This document shows, in pieces, positions 1 to 9,090 of a stretch of DNA of 64,000 nt. Under the pieces are notes generated by a model that saw only the letters and a list, made by a program, of their open reading frames with translations, had not been told where the DNA came from and did not search any database. Origin of the DNA: Rhodocyclaceae bacterium (lineage in GTDB: Bacteria; Pseudomonadota; Gammaproteobacteria; Burkholderiales; Rhodocyclaceae); contig JADJEF010000020.1 of the NCBI GenBank assembly GCA_016702335.1, positions 1,426,001 through 1,490,000 on the forward strand, in the 5' to 3' direction. The position numbers and the translations under genes are program-made. Numbering within the stretch: the first letter of the stretch is position 1; each line of letters begins with the position of its first letter.

Positions 1-40
1 CACTGCGTCGATTTGCGCGCGTTTGCCCTGAAGGAATGCC

Positions 41-1831
41 ATGCCCACCTATACCCCGCCCCTGCGTGACATGCAATTCGTTTTGCACGAAGTGCTGAAT
101 GTGACAGACCACTTCCAGAAGATGCCGGCCTATGCCGAAGTCGACGCGGACACCATCAATGCGGTCATCGAGGCCGCCGGGCAGTTTGCCTCGGAGGTGA
201 TAGCTCCGCTCAATGTCTCCGGTGACACGGAAGGCTGCCATCTTGACCCGGTGACGCATGCGGTGACCACGCCGAACGGCTTCAAGGAAGCCTACAAAAC
301 CTTCGTGGAGGGGGGATGGCCCGCCTTGTCGTGTGATCCCGAGTATGGCGGGCAAGGGCTGCCGCACACGGTCAACCAGTGCCTGTACGAAATGTGCAAC
401 TCGGCCAACCAGGCCTGGATGATGTACCCCGGCCTGTCGCATGGGGCCTACGAGTGTCTGCACGCCTACGGCACCCCCGAGCAGAAGAAAAAATACATGG
501 CCAAGCTGACCAGCGGCGAGTGGACGGGCACCATGTGCCTGACCGAATCGCACTGTGGCACCGATCTGGGCATGTTGCGCACCAAGGCCGAGCCACAGCC
601 TGACGGCACTTACAAGATCACCGGCAATAAAATTTTCATCTCGGCCGGCGAGCACGACATGACCGAGAACATCATTCACCTGGTGCTTGCGCGTCTGCCT
701 GGCGCACCCAAGGGCTCCAAAGGCATTTCCCTGTTCGTGGTGCCCAAGATCAATGTCAATGACGATGGTTCGCTGGGCAGCCCGAACGGCATTCACTGCG
801 GCGGCCTCGAGCACAAGATGGGCATCCATGGCAATGCCACTGCCCAGCTGGTGCTCGAAGATGCCAACGGTACGCTGGTGGGTCAGCCCAACAAAGGCCT
901 GCAGGCGATGTTCGTGATGATGAACGCCGCGCGTCTGGGCGTGGGCGGCCAGTCGCTGGGCCTGACCGAAGCGGCACGCCAGGGAGCCGTGGCCTACGCC
1001 AAGGATCGCCTGCAAAGTCGCGCCCTGGCGGGCCCCAAGCACCCGGACAAGGAAGCCGACCCGATCATCGTGCACCCGGACGTACGCAAGATGCTGATGA
1101 TCGCCCGTGCCTACGCCGAAGGCGGGCGGGCACTGATCCTCTTCACTTCCTTGCAGATCGATCTCTCGCTGCATTCGCCGGATGAGACGACGCGCAAGCG
1201 CGCTGATGGTTACGTGACCTTCCTGACCCCGATCATCAAGGCGTTCCTGACCGACAATGCGCTGATGTCGACCTCGCACAGCATGCAGGTCTTCGGCGGC
1301 CATGGCTACATCAAGGAATGGGGCATGGAGCAGTTCGTGCGCGATGCCCGCATCAACATGACCTACGAGGGCACCAACACCATTCAGTCGCTCGATCTGC
1401 TCGGGCGCAAGGTGCTCGCAGACGGGGGCGCCAAGCTCAAGGAAATCGCCGGCCTGATTCAGGAGTTTTCCGAGCAGGAGATGAAAAATCCTGCCATGCA
1501 CGAATTCATTACGCCGCTGGCCTGGGCCGGTGAAAAGCTCAACAAGATCACCATGAATGTCGGCATGAAAGCCATGAAGGACCCCGATGAGGTGGGTGCC
1601 GTGGCGGTGGATTACCTGCGTATTTGCGGCCACCTGATTTATGGCTATTTCTGGGCGCGCATGGCGAGTGTGGCGCTGAAAAAGGTGGATTCGGGTGATC
1701 CGTTCTACAAGGCCAAGCTGATCACGGCGCGTTTCTACTTCGCCAAAATCTACCCGGAAATCTCGATGCTGGTGCGCACCATCGAAGCCGGCTCGGCGAC
1801 CCTGATGGAAATGGAAGAAGACTGGTTCTGA
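41..1831 (+). CDS. acyl-CoA dehydrogenase (large, C-terminal-domain type)
   Basis: This is probably an FAD-dependent acyl-CoA dehydrogenase, catalysing the first step of beta-oxidation (acyl-CoA to trans-2-enoyl-CoA) in the cytoplasm with electrons passed to ETF. The 596-residue chain is longer than the ~380-residue classical enzymes and matches the subfamily that has an extra N-terminal helix (MPTYTPPLRDMQF) and a C-terminal helical domain after residue ~470. The FAD/substrate segment CLTESHCGTDLG lies near residue 167, and the late motif MTYEGTNTIQSLDLLGRK near residue 440 carries the Glu-Gly of the catalytic-base region. The ATG at 41 follows an AAGGA ribosome site. A strong terminator follows the stop, so the gene ends a unit that starts left of the window. 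Substrate chain length cannot be read from the sequence. Confidence 0.93.
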   Translation: MPTYTPPLRDMQFVLHEVLNVTDHFQKMPAYAEVDADTINAVIEAAGQFASEVIAPLNVSGDTEGCHLDPVTHAVTTPNGFKEAYKTFVEGGWPALSCDPEYGGQGLPHTVNQCLYEMCNSANQAWMMYPGLSHGAYECLHAYGTPEQKKKYMAKLTSGEWTGTMCLTESHCGTDLGMLRTKAEPQPDGTYKITGNKIFISAGEHDMTENIIHLVLARLPGAPKGSKGISLFVVPKINVNDDGSLGSPNGIHCGGLEHKMGIHGNATAQLVLEDANGTLVGQPNKGLQAMFVMMNAARLGVGGQSLGLTEAARQGAVAYAKDRLQSRALAGPKHPDKEADPIIVHPDVRKMLMIARAYAEGGRALILFTSLQIDLSLHSPDETTRKRADGYVTFLTPIIKAFLTDNALMSTSHSMQVFGGHGYIKEWGMEQFVRDARINMTYEGTNTIQSLDLLGRKVLADGGAKLKEIAGLIQEFSEQEMKNPAMHEFITPLAWAGEKLNKITMNVGMKAMKDPDEVGAVAVDYLRICGHLIYGYFWARMASVALKKVDSGDPFYKAKLITARFYFAKIYPEISMLVRTIEAGSATLMEMEEDWF

Positions 1832-1848
1832 GTCACCGGGCCTGAAAT

Positions 1849-1880
1849 AGCGGCGGGCCGGGTCTCCGGCCCGCCGCTTT
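1849..1880 (+). terminator. Rho-independent terminator after acyl-CoA dehydrogenase
   Basis: A perfect 13-bp inverted repeat (left arm 1849-1861, right arm 1866-1878) is rich in G and C, has a four-base loop, and is followed by a short T run. It sits 18 bases past the acyl-CoA dehydrogenase stop and separates that gene from the pqi operon. Confidence 0.85.
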
Positions 1881-1943
1881 CACTTCTGCGCCCGTCGCGA
1901 CTGATCCTGTAGACTGCGGCAGAGCGCTTCCAAACTGATTGCC

Positions 1944-2561
1944 GTGAGTGATGTTTCTGCCCTGATCGCCTGCCATGACTGCGACCTGCTGCAACGCAGG
2001 CCATCGAGCATGCAACCCGGTCTGGGCGTTTGTCCGCGTTGCGGTGCCGTACTGGTACGTCGGCATGGCACCCGCAGCAACGACATTCTGTCCCTGGCGC
2101 TCACCTGCGCCGTACTGTTTCTCATTGCCAACATCTACCCCATCGTTACTCTGGAAAGCCAGGGGCAGCGAGTGTCGAGCACCCTGTTGGGGGCGATCCA
2201 GTTGCTTTGGTTGTCCGGAATGCCGTTTGTTTCGCTGCTGGTGCTGGCCACCAGTTTTCTGATCCCCGGGGCTGAAATCGGGCTGCTGATCGCCGCCTTG
2301 CTCAAGTCGGCACCCGACCCGCGCGTTCTGCATCTGCTGGAGCATCTGCGCCCGTGGGCAATGCTCGATGTATTTGTTCTGGGCGTGCTGGTCTCGATCC
2401 GCAAACTGGCCGACATGGCCGACATTATTCCGGGGCCGGCGCTGTGGGCATTTGTAATGATCATGCTCCTGACTACGCTGATGCGCGATAACTCCAGTTT
2501 GCAGACCCTCTGGGCCCGTGTCGTCCGCCTCCCGCCTTTCGGAACCCCACATGCGCGCTGA
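1944..2561 (+). CDS. pqiA: PqiA-family membrane protein, first half
   Basis: This is an inner-membrane PqiA-domain protein of 205 residues. Classical PqiA (~417 aa) is two tandem copies of this domain, and here the two copies are separate overlapping genes. The N-terminus carries a zinc-ribbon-like pair of cysteine knuckles (CHDCD and CPRCG, residues ~10-35), followed by four hydrophobic segments. PqiA works with the MCE protein PqiB and lipoprotein PqiC in lipid movement between inner and outer membrane. The start is GTG at 1944; an upstream in-frame ATG is absent. It is the first gene of a four-gene operon and overlaps the next gene by 11 bases. Confidence in the family is high; the transported lipid is unknown. 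Confidence 0.88.
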   Translation: MSDVSALIACHDCDLLQRRPSSMQPGLGVCPRCGAVLVRRHGTRSNDILSLALTCAVLFLIANIYPIVTLESQGQRVSSTLLGAIQLLWLSGMPFVSLLVLATSFLIPGAEIGLLIAALLKSAPDPRVLHLLEHLRPWAMLDVFVLGVLVSIRKLADMADIIPGPALWAFVMIMLLTTLMRDNSSLQTLWARVVRLPPFGTPHAR

Positions 2562-3183
2562 AGAGACGGCATGGGCGCAGCACCTGATGCTCTGCCATGT
2601 GTGCGGACTGCTTGTCCGTTCGCCTGCCAATCACGACCATGTCAAGTGCCTTTGCCCGCGCTGCCAGGCACCGCTGCACGCGCGCAAGCCGGACAGTCTG
2701 CAACGCACGCGCTGGCTGATGTTTGCCGCTTACTTTTTGCTTCTGCCAGCCAACCTGCTACCGATCATGCGCACGGAAACGCTGGGCGGGATGCAGCAAG
2801 ACACCATCATCAGCGGCGTGATCTATCTCTGGCAGCATGGTGCCTGGCCGCTGTCACTGATCGTGTTCATTGCCAGCGTGGCCGTGCCGCTGGCCAAGCT
2901 GGGTACCTTGACGGTACTGGTACGTGCCGTCGGAAGCCCTGGCCGCTGGTCACCCGGGCAGCTGACGCGCATGTACCGGGTGATCGAGTTTGTTGGTCGC
3001 TGGTCGATGCTCGACATTTTCGTGGTGACCGTGCTCGCCGCCCTGGTGCGCCTGCAGGTGCTGGCCACGATCGAACCGGGCCCGGGTGCCGCCGCCTTTG
3101 GTGGCGTGGTGGTGCTGACCATGCTGGCTACTCGCGCTTTTGATCCGCGCCTTATCTGGGACAATGCGCCCAATTCCCGGTGA
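2551..3183 (+). CDS. pqiA: PqiA-family membrane protein, second half
   Basis: This is the second PqiA-domain inner-membrane protein, 210 residues from the ATG at 2551, which overlaps the previous gene by 11 bases and suggests coupled translation. It repeats the plan of its neighbour: CHVCG and CPRCQ cysteine pairs near residues 15 and 40, then four membrane segments. The two proteins together correspond to the two halves of full-length PqiA and probably form a heterodimer in the inner membrane next to PqiB. A longer in-frame start at 2518 exists but would overlap the upstream gene by more and lacks a clear ribosome site. Confidence 0.87.
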   Translation: MRAEETAWAQHLMLCHVCGLLVRSPANHDHVKCLCPRCQAPLHARKPDSLQRTRWLMFAAYFLLLPANLLPIMRTETLGGMQQDTIISGVIYLWQHGAWPLSLIVFIASVAVPLAKLGTLTVLVRAVGSPGRWSPGQLTRMYRVIEFVGRWSMLDIFVVTVLAALVRLQVLATIEPGPGAAAFGGVVVLTMLATRAFDPRLIWDNAPNSR

Positions 3184-3192
3184 CCCGTACCG

Positions 3193-4872
3193 ATGACCCC
3201 ACCTGAACCTTCTATTGACGCACTGCCCGAGGCCCGCTTTGTGCCGCAACGGCGTCGGCGCTTTTCCATGATCTGGTTGTTGCCGGTAGTGGCAATGCTG
3301 ATCGGTGCCTGGCTCCTGACCAACCTGATCAACCAGCGCGGGCCGACTCTGACCATCAGCTTTCAAACCGCCGAAGGCATTGCGCCGGGCAAAACCCGTA
3401 TCCGTTTCAAGGATGTCGATATCGGTGAGGTGCGCGAGGTCAAACTGGCGGCTGACCGTAGTCATGTGCTGGTAACTGCACAGCTGGTGGTTGGTGCGGA
3501 AGCCTTCCTGGCGGAGGATTCCCGCTTCTGGGTGGTGCGGCCGCGTGTATCTGGCGGCAAAGTCTCCGGCATTGGCACGCTGCTGTCCGGCGCCTATATC
3601 GGCGTTGATGCCGGCAAATCCGACAAGGAAAGCAAAGAATTCACCGGGCTAGAGGTGGCACCCATCCTGACCACCGGCTTGCCCGGTCGCCAGTTTGTGC
3701 TTGATGCACCGGACATTGGCTCGCTGGACATCGGTGCCCCCGTGTACTTTCGCCGTGTGCAGGTCGGTGAGGTGGTGGCGCATGCTCTGGAACGGGACGG
3801 CAAGGCGGTGGCGGTGACCATCTTTATCCACGCGCCGTACGACAAACACGTCAAGGCGCGTACCAAGTTCTGGAACGCCAGCGGTGTCGATGTCTCGCTG
3901 GATGCCAATGGCATCCGGCTGCAGTCGCAGTCGGTGATGTCAGTGATGCTGGGCGGCATTGCGTTTGAGACACCGCCCGAGCACGATTCGGTGGACTCGC
4001 TGCTTTCAGCCTGGAACGCGGGCAAGGACGTGGAGGCCGAAGAGGAAAGCAATACCGACAACCGCTTCAATCTGCACCCGGACCGCACCACGGCCATGAA
4101 GGCCGCGGACGGCGAAGAGCTAATCGTCACTGCCAACTTCAAGGGCTCGCTGCGCGGTCTGTCGCCGGGTGCTCCGGTCGAGTTTCGCGGCATTCCGGTG
4201 GGCGAAGTGGTGTCTATCGGCAGCTATTACGATGAAGAAAAAGAATGGTTCGGCTTCCCGGTGCGTATCGCGCTCTACACCGAGCGCATTTCCCTGCGCG
4301 GCAAGGACCGGCGTCAGGACGTGGCGCGTCGGGTCACCAAAGGTCTGCTCGACGCCATCAACAAACGCGGTTTGCGCGCCCAGTTGCGCAATGGCAGCTT
4401 ACTCACCGGCCAGCTCTATGTGGCGCTCGATTTCTTCCCCGAGGCGCCACCACTTAAAGTGAGCTGGTCCGCACCGCCGTTCGAACTGCCAACTACGCGC
4501 GGCGATTTCGATGAGTTTCAGGCCTCGCTGGGTCGCCTGATGAGCAAGCTCGACGCGCTGCCGATCGCCCAGATCGGTTCCGATCTGCAGGTCGCCGTGG
4601 TTTCGGTCGATCGTTCGCTCAAGGGTATTGACACGCTGGTGCAGCGCCTGGACAACGAGGTCATTACCGAGCTCGGGCCGGCGCTGCGCGAGCTGCGCAG
4701 CACGCTGGCGAACGTCGATAAAGTCATGGCCAGCGATTCGCCGGTACAGCAGGATTTGCAGGAAGCCCTGCGGGAAGTGACTCGCGCTGCGCGTTCGGTT
4801 CGGGTGCTGAGCGACACCCTCGACAAGCAACCCGAATCCCTGCTGCGCGGCAAATCGGAGACCAATCCATGA
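3193..4872 (+). CDS. pqiB: PqiB, MCE-domain intermembrane transport protein
   Basis: This 559-residue protein has one N-terminal membrane anchor (about residues 25-45, after the basic stretch PQRRRRFS) and a large periplasmic part. MCE-type segments recur (GKTRIRFKDVDIGEV near 77; GAPVYFRRVQVGEVV near 183; GAPVEFRGIPVGEVV near 327), so three MCE domains are visible, as in E. coli PqiB (~546 aa). The C-terminal ~120 residues are helical, as expected for the needle-like tube PqiB forms across the periplasm. It lies between pqiA and pqiC and overlaps pqiC by four bases, so one operon is clear. Its role is lipid traffic and envelope integrity. Confidence 0.93.
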   Translation: MTPPEPSIDALPEARFVPQRRRRFSMIWLLPVVAMLIGAWLLTNLINQRGPTLTISFQTAEGIAPGKTRIRFKDVDIGEVREVKLAADRSHVLVTAQLVVGAEAFLAEDSRFWVVRPRVSGGKVSGIGTLLSGAYIGVDAGKSDKESKEFTGLEVAPILTTGLPGRQFVLDAPDIGSLDIGAPVYFRRVQVGEVVAHALERDGKAVAVTIFIHAPYDKHVKARTKFWNASGVDVSLDANGIRLQSQSVMSVMLGGIAFETPPEHDSVDSLLSAWNAGKDVEAEEESNTDNRFNLHPDRTTAMKAADGEELIVTANFKGSLRGLSPGAPVEFRGIPVGEVVSIGSYYDEEKEWFGFPVRIALYTERISLRGKDRRQDVARRVTKGLLDAINKRGLRAQLRNGSLLTGQLYVALDFFPEAPPLKVSWSAPPFELPTTRGDFDEFQASLGRLMSKLDALPIAQIGSDLQVAVVSVDRSLKGIDTLVQRLDNEVITELGPALRELRSTLANVDKVMASDSPVQQDLQEALREVTRAARSVRVLSDTLDKQPESLLRGKSETNP

Positions 4873-5468
4873 TGTGTTCCAGACTGATCGCACTGGCCGC
4901 CGTCGCAGGGCTGACCGCGTGTGCCAGCTCGCCATCCCCGACCTACCTGATGCTGGCGGCACCCCAAAGCGCACCGGTGGCTCAAGCCGGCCAGCGCGTT
5001 GTCCTGGTTGGGCCGGTGAGTGTGCCAGAGAACGTCGATCGCCCGCAATTGATGGTGCATACCTCGGCCAATCGGGTCGAAGCGGTAGCCAACCTGCGCT
5101 GGGCTCAGCCCTACAAGATCGAGTTCGCGCGCGCCTTGGCGGCCCATTTGGCGCTGGCAGCAGCCAACCCGCGCGTGGTGCCGATGTCAGCCGCCGTGCC
5201 GGCGGAGCCGCATCTGCGGCTGACCGTCGACGTGCTCAGTGTCGAGTTGCGCGATGGCGAGTCGGCGAGTCTGGAAGTGCTCTGGGTACTGCGCGAAAGC
5301 CCGGGCGGCAAAGAGTTGATCAGCCAGCGCAGCGTGCTGCGTGAAGTGGTAAACGCTAACGGCGGCGAGGCGCTGGTCGCGGCACAGGATCGTGCGCTGG
5401 CGCGTCTGGCGGCCGAGATAACTCCTGCCCTGGGGTCATCGCAAAATGTCGGGAAGAGGGCACGGTAA
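4869..5468 (+). CDS. pqiC: PqiC-family outer-membrane lipoprotein
   Basis: This 199-residue lipoprotein has a short signal peptide ending in the lipobox LTAC (Cys at residue ~17). The body resembles the ABC-type transport auxiliary lipoprotein family (PqiC/YmbA). The opening ATG overlaps the pqiB stop as ATGA, so translation is probably coupled. In the known system PqiC sits at the inner face of the outer membrane and docks the end of the PqiB tube. It is the last gene of the pqi operon; no strong terminator is visible in the 109-base gap that follows. Confidence 0.88.
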   Translation: MMCSRLIALAAVAGLTACASSPSPTYLMLAAPQSAPVAQAGQRVVLVGPVSVPENVDRPQLMVHTSANRVEAVANLRWAQPYKIEFARALAAHLALAAANPRVVPMSAAVPAEPHLRLTVDVLSVELRDGESASLEVLWVLRESPGGKELISQRSVLREVVNANGGEALVAAQDRALARLAAEITPALGSSQNVGKRAR

Positions 5469-5570
5469 AGCGGACAATCTGCGGATCGCATCCGGCTATC
5501 ATCGCAAATGTAGTGTCGGTGTCAGGTAGGGTGCAGGGCGTCACCATAGCAAAATGAGGAGTGACTCGGT

Positions 5571-5621
5571 ATGAATATTGCACGGGGTGCCGATGTCGGC
5601 CGCGACTGTACTCGCCGATAG
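5571..5621 (+). CDS. possible 16-codon leader ORF overlapping the GGDEF gene start
   Basis: An ATG nine bases after AGGAG opens a 16-codon frame that ends at TAG 5619-5621. It overlaps the first codons of the diguanylate cyclase in another frame. It may be a translated leader that couples or limits translation of the cyclase, or chance. No function is assigned. Confidence 0.3.
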   Translation: MNIARGADVGRDCTRR

Positions 5622-7743
5622 CTCTGCCTTGAACAGTCAGCACCTAAGCCGGGTCACCAGGGGCATTGCCCTGGCAGTCGCTGCAGTCGGCGTGTTTGTT
5701 CTGCTTGGCTGGCTCACCGATAACGGCCTGCTCAAGAGTGTCGTGCCCGGCGCTGTGACCATGAAAGCCAATACCGCGGTCGGTTTTGTGTTTTGCGGCC
5801 TGGCTTTGTGGTTCCTGACTGATCCTGTCGCCGAGCCTCGATTTGCCAACGTCGTGGCATGGTGCATCCTCGCGCTTGGTCTGGCGACCTTTGGCCAAAC
5901 CCTGTTCTCGGTCAATCTGGCGATCGATGAACTTCTGTTTAATGATGCGGCAGCCGTCAATACTTCGTCTCCCGGCCGCATGTCACCCGTGACCGCCATC
6001 AACTTCGCGTTGGTCGGTGTGGCTATTTTGCTGCGTCATAAACGCCTCGGGCAGGATTGGTATCCCGCGCAACTGCTGGCGGTTGTGATCAGCGTGTTGG
6101 GCTATGTCGCTGTTTTGGGTTACGCGCTCGACGCTCAGCCCTTGTATCGCGTCAAGGTATTCACCTCAATGGCAGTGCATACCGCGGTCTGCTTTCTGGT
6201 GCTGGGGGCTGGCATGCTGTTGGCCTACCCCAGGCGTGGCCTGATGGCGAACGTGACGCATGGGATAGGCGGTGCACTATTTGTGCGACTGCTTCCCGTG
6301 GCGCTGTTTTTGCCTGCATTGGTTGTCTGGCTCACCGAGGTGGGCGTTCAGCGAGGCCACTATGATGGGGGCTTCGGGCGTGCCCTGGCGGTAACGGCGG
6401 TCTCGCTCGTGCTGTTTGTTTTGTCTTATCGCGTGGTGCACGTGATCGCCGGCTCAGAGTCCTTGCGTAAAGGCAAAGACACGGCCGAACAGGCGCATCA
6501 AAAGCTGCAGCTCGCCATGTCGACGGCGCGACTGGCCACGTTTCAGTGGCAACATGAAACGGGTTTGATCACTCTGGATAGCGCAAGCTGTGCCTCCATA
6601 GGTTTTAGTCAGGCCGAGGGTGATGCGATGCGCGAGCTTGCCCTGTTTGTGCATCCCGCCGACCTGCCCGCTCTGTTGGCAGCCAAGGCATCGCTGCTGT
6701 CGAGCGGCACGCCAATCCACCTCGAACTGCGCATCCGCAACGCGGCGGATCTCTTTGCCTATGTCGAGCTTTCGGCCATGCCTGCGTTGGGTGACCCCGC
6801 GACCTTACTTTGCTCGTTCAGCGACATCAGCGAGAAAAAAGCGGCCCAAGAGCAAACCGCTGCACTTACGGAAAAAATTCGCAGTCTGCTTGATTCACTG
6901 CCCGATATCGTGCTCACTTTCGATTCGACCGGAGCCATTGACCAGTTGCACAGTCCAAGCAGTCCCGCACCGAGATTTCCCATTCAGCCCTGGCAAGGAA
7001 TGACCTATGCCGACGTATTTCCCAAGGAAATCAGCGAAGCATTGGATATCGCCATGGTCAATGCCTTTAGCGAAATTACTCCGCAGGTAGCGCGCTGCCA
7101 GTTTGATGCCAACGGCACCTGTCATTACAAAGTCACTGTGACCGCACTCGGTAAATCGCGGCTGCGAGTGGCAAAGTTTCTCGCCGTACTGAACGATGAC
7201 ACGGATGTTCAGAATGCGCAGATGAGCTTGGCTCACATGGCGTTTCACGATCCACTGACGGAACTGCCCAACCGCAGGTTGTTTGAAGATCGCTTGTGTC
7301 AGGCAATGAAAAATAGTCAGCGAAGCAAGGAATATGGTGCGATCCTGGTCATTGATCTGGATAAATTCAAACAGCTCAATGACACCAAAGGTCATGAGGC
7401 GGGCGATGTCTATCTGCAACAGGTCGCCAAGACCATGCGTGGCAGTGTGCGCAGTGTGGATACCGTGGCAAGGCGTGGCGGTGACGAGTTTGCGGTCATC
7501 CTCGAGGACCTCGGTGGCGATGAGCAAGTCGCCGAATCGCGCGCCAAAGAAGTCGTGGCCAAACTTTCTGGTGCCTTGCGGGCAGAGTTCGATCTGGGCA
7601 GCACAAGGCACCAGAGTTCCGCCTCGATAGGCTATGCAATGTTCTCTGGCGCAATGGCTGATTCTGTCGAATCTGTCATTGAACTGGCTGACGCGTCGAT
7701 GTATGCGGTGAAAAAATCCGCGCACTCAGGAACCCGGACCTAA
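5593..7743 (+). CDS. membrane PAS-GGDEF diguanylate cyclase
   Basis: This protein probably makes cyclic di-GMP from two GTP. The first ~290 residues hold about eight hydrophobic segments forming a membrane sensor, followed by two PAS-like regions (about 300-430 and 440-540) and a C-terminal GGDEF domain. The active-site loop RRGGDEF lies at residues ~627-633, and an inhibitory-site motif RSVD sits exactly five residues before GGDEF, so product inhibition is likely. No EAL domain is present. The ATG at 5593 is chosen; a TTG at 5578 is in frame. The best ribosome site (AGGAG at 5557-5561) instead suits an out-of-frame ATG at 5571, so the exact start is uncertain. It stands alone, with a hairpin and a dispersed repeat after it. 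Confidence 0.9.
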   Translation: MSAATVLADSSALNSQHLSRVTRGIALAVAAVGVFVLLGWLTDNGLLKSVVPGAVTMKANTAVGFVFCGLALWFLTDPVAEPRFANVVAWCILALGLATFGQTLFSVNLAIDELLFNDAAAVNTSSPGRMSPVTAINFALVGVAILLRHKRLGQDWYPAQLLAVVISVLGYVAVLGYALDAQPLYRVKVFTSMAVHTAVCFLVLGAGMLLAYPRRGLMANVTHGIGGALFVRLLPVALFLPALVVWLTEVGVQRGHYDGGFGRALAVTAVSLVLFVLSYRVVHVIAGSESLRKGKDTAEQAHQKLQLAMSTARLATFQWQHETGLITLDSASCASIGFSQAEGDAMRELALFVHPADLPALLAAKASLLSSGTPIHLELRIRNAADLFAYVELSAMPALGDPATLLCSFSDISEKKAAQEQTAALTEKIRSLLDSLPDIVLTFDSTGAIDQLHSPSSPAPRFPIQPWQGMTYADVFPKEISEALDIAMVNAFSEITPQVARCQFDANGTCHYKVTVTALGKSRLRVAKFLAVLNDDTDVQNAQMSLAHMAFHDPLTELPNRRLFEDRLCQAMKNSQRSKEYGAILVIDLDKFKQLNDTKGHEAGDVYLQQVAKTMRGSVRSVDTVARRGGDEFAVILEDLGGDEQVAESRAKEVVAKLSGALRAEFDLGSTRHQSSASIGYAMFSGAMADSVESVIELADASMYAVKKSAHSGTRT

Positions 7744-7790
7744 TCGATTGTCTGCCCCGGGCAGAGGTTCTGGTCAAGCCTGAAGTAAAA

Positions 7791-7822
7791 AGCGCCGACC
7801 CGCGTTTCCGCAAGTCGGCGCT
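7791..7822. terminator. possible bidirectional hairpin between convergent genes
   Basis: AGCGCCGAC (7791-7799) and GTCGGCGCT (7814-7822) form a perfect 9-bp stem with a 14-base loop between the converging diguanylate cyclase and alcohol dehydrogenase genes. The right arm is part of a dispersed repeat copy. There is no long T run, so terminator activity is only possible. Confidence 0.45.
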
Positions 7823-7837
7823 GGTGATACGGCGATT
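7806..7837 (+). repeat. dispersed 32-bp repeat, copy A
   Basis: This is one of nine copies in the window of a ~32-bp element with core GCAAGTCGGCGCTGG followed by TAACACGGCGATT. This copy reads GTGATACGG in the second part. It lies in the gap between two convergent genes. Confidence 0.85.
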
Positions 7838-7846
7838 GCCCTGCTT

Positions 7847-9067
7847 TTAGTGCGGCAGCAGGCTGTCAAGCAGCGCGAAGGCGTCCTCGCGGGTCATGTA
7901 GCGCGGTATCGCGTAGGTGCCGTGTGCCTCGGCCAGCGCACGGCTGACGATGGTGTCGAAGTCTTCGCGGCGCAGCTTCTCGATGGTGGTGGGAATGCCC
8001 ATACGCTTGTTCATGAGGCGAATGTGCGCAATGAACTTTTCCGCCAGCGCGTGGTCGTCCATCGAACCCTTTTCCAGCCCGGCACAGCGGGCCAACTCAG
8101 CGAGACGATGCGCGCAGTCTTCCAGCGAAAAATCGAGCACATAGGGAAGCAAGATCGCGTTGGCGAGACCGTGCGGTACGTGGTACAGACCGCCGAGCTG
8201 GTGCGCGATGGCATGCACATAGCCCACTCCCGAGCGGGTGAAGGCGAGACCGGCGTTGAACGAGGCCAGCGCCATGCGCTCGCGCGCTTCCATGTTCTTG
8301 CCATCCTTGAACGCAGTCGGCAGGTAGCGAACAATGCTGGCCGTCGCCGCCAACGCCATGCGATCGGTTTCCGCGTTGGCGATGGTGGAAATGTAGGCTT
8401 CGACCGCGTGCGTCAGTGCGTCCATGCCGGTTGCCGCAGTGATGTGCGGAGGCAGGCCGACCATCAGCGCCGGGTCAAGAGCCACCATCTTGGGCACCAG
8501 CTTGAAGTCGATCACGGCATGCTTTTGCCCGGCCGCCTTGTCGGTGACCACGGCAGCAATGGTGACTTCCGAACCCGTGCCGGCGGTGGTGGGCACGGCG
8601 TAAAACGGGATGCCGGATTTGCGCACCTTGAACAAGCCAATCAGGTCGGACGGCGAGCAGTCGTTGGCGTAGCAAGCGACCATGGATTTTGCCCCATCGA
8701 TGGACGAACCACCGCCGACTGCCAGCACCGCTTCGGCACCAAAACTGCGCAGCCGGGCAACCCCGTCTTCGATCATTTCGTAGCCGGGATCGGGCTCTAT
8801 CTTGTCAAACACATCGACCTTGAGGCCGGCGGCACGCAAGGTCTCGATCAGGGGCGCGACGACACCGAGCTTGACCAGCGGGCCGTCGGTCACCAGCGTT
8901 AACTTCTTGATGCCGGTGGCCGCGATCTCGCGGCACAGGGTGAGAGAGGAATCGACGCCCACAAAGGAGACCGGCACCGGGAAGGGCAATACTTTAAGGC
9001 CCAGGCCCAACCCGGCCACACGCAGACGGCTGACCGGGTTGCTGGGCAGAAACGGAAGTTTGATCAT
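7847..9067 (-). CDS. iron-containing alcohol dehydrogenase
   Basis: This is a group III (Fe-ADH) NAD(P)-dependent alcohol dehydrogenase of 406 residues, probably interconverting an alcohol and aldehyde in the cytoplasm. The GGGSSIDGAK nucleotide-binding motif lies near residue 98. The metal-site residues are visible in MDALTHAVEAY (Asp and His) and in HAIAHQLGGLYHVPHG (two further His). The ATG at 9067 follows a GAGGAGA ribosome site; an earlier start at 9097 would overlap the upstream gene. It lies 23 bases downstream of the SDR gene on the same strand, so the pair is probably one operon. The natural substrate is unknown. Confidence 0.92.
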   Translation of the reverse strand: MIKLPFLPSNPVSRLRVAGLGLGLKVLPFPVPVSFVGVDSSLTLCREIAATGIKKLTLVTDGPLVKLGVVAPLIETLRAAGLKVDVFDKIEPDPGYEMIEDGVARLRSFGAEAVLAVGGGSSIDGAKSMVACYANDCSPSDLIGLFKVRKSGIPFYAVPTTAGTGSEVTIAAVVTDKAAGQKHAVIDFKLVPKMVALDPALMVGLPPHITAATGMDALTHAVEAYISTIANAETDRMALAATASIVRYLPTAFKDGKNMEARERMALASFNAGLAFTRSGVGYVHAIAHQLGGLYHVPHGLANAILLPYVLDFSLEDCAHRLAELARCAGLEKGSMDDHALAEKFIAHIRLMNKRMGIPTTIEKLRREDFDTIVSRALAEAHGTYAIPRYMTREDAFALLDSLLPH

Positions 9068-9090
9068 GGTGCAGGTCTCCTCGGGGCCTC

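Noticed and set aside
1833..2630. Long minus-strand open frame opposite the pqiA genes
   Set aside because: It is a mirror of the plus-strand membrane-protein genes, rich in Gln/Arg/His as expected for an antisense shadow, with no motifs.
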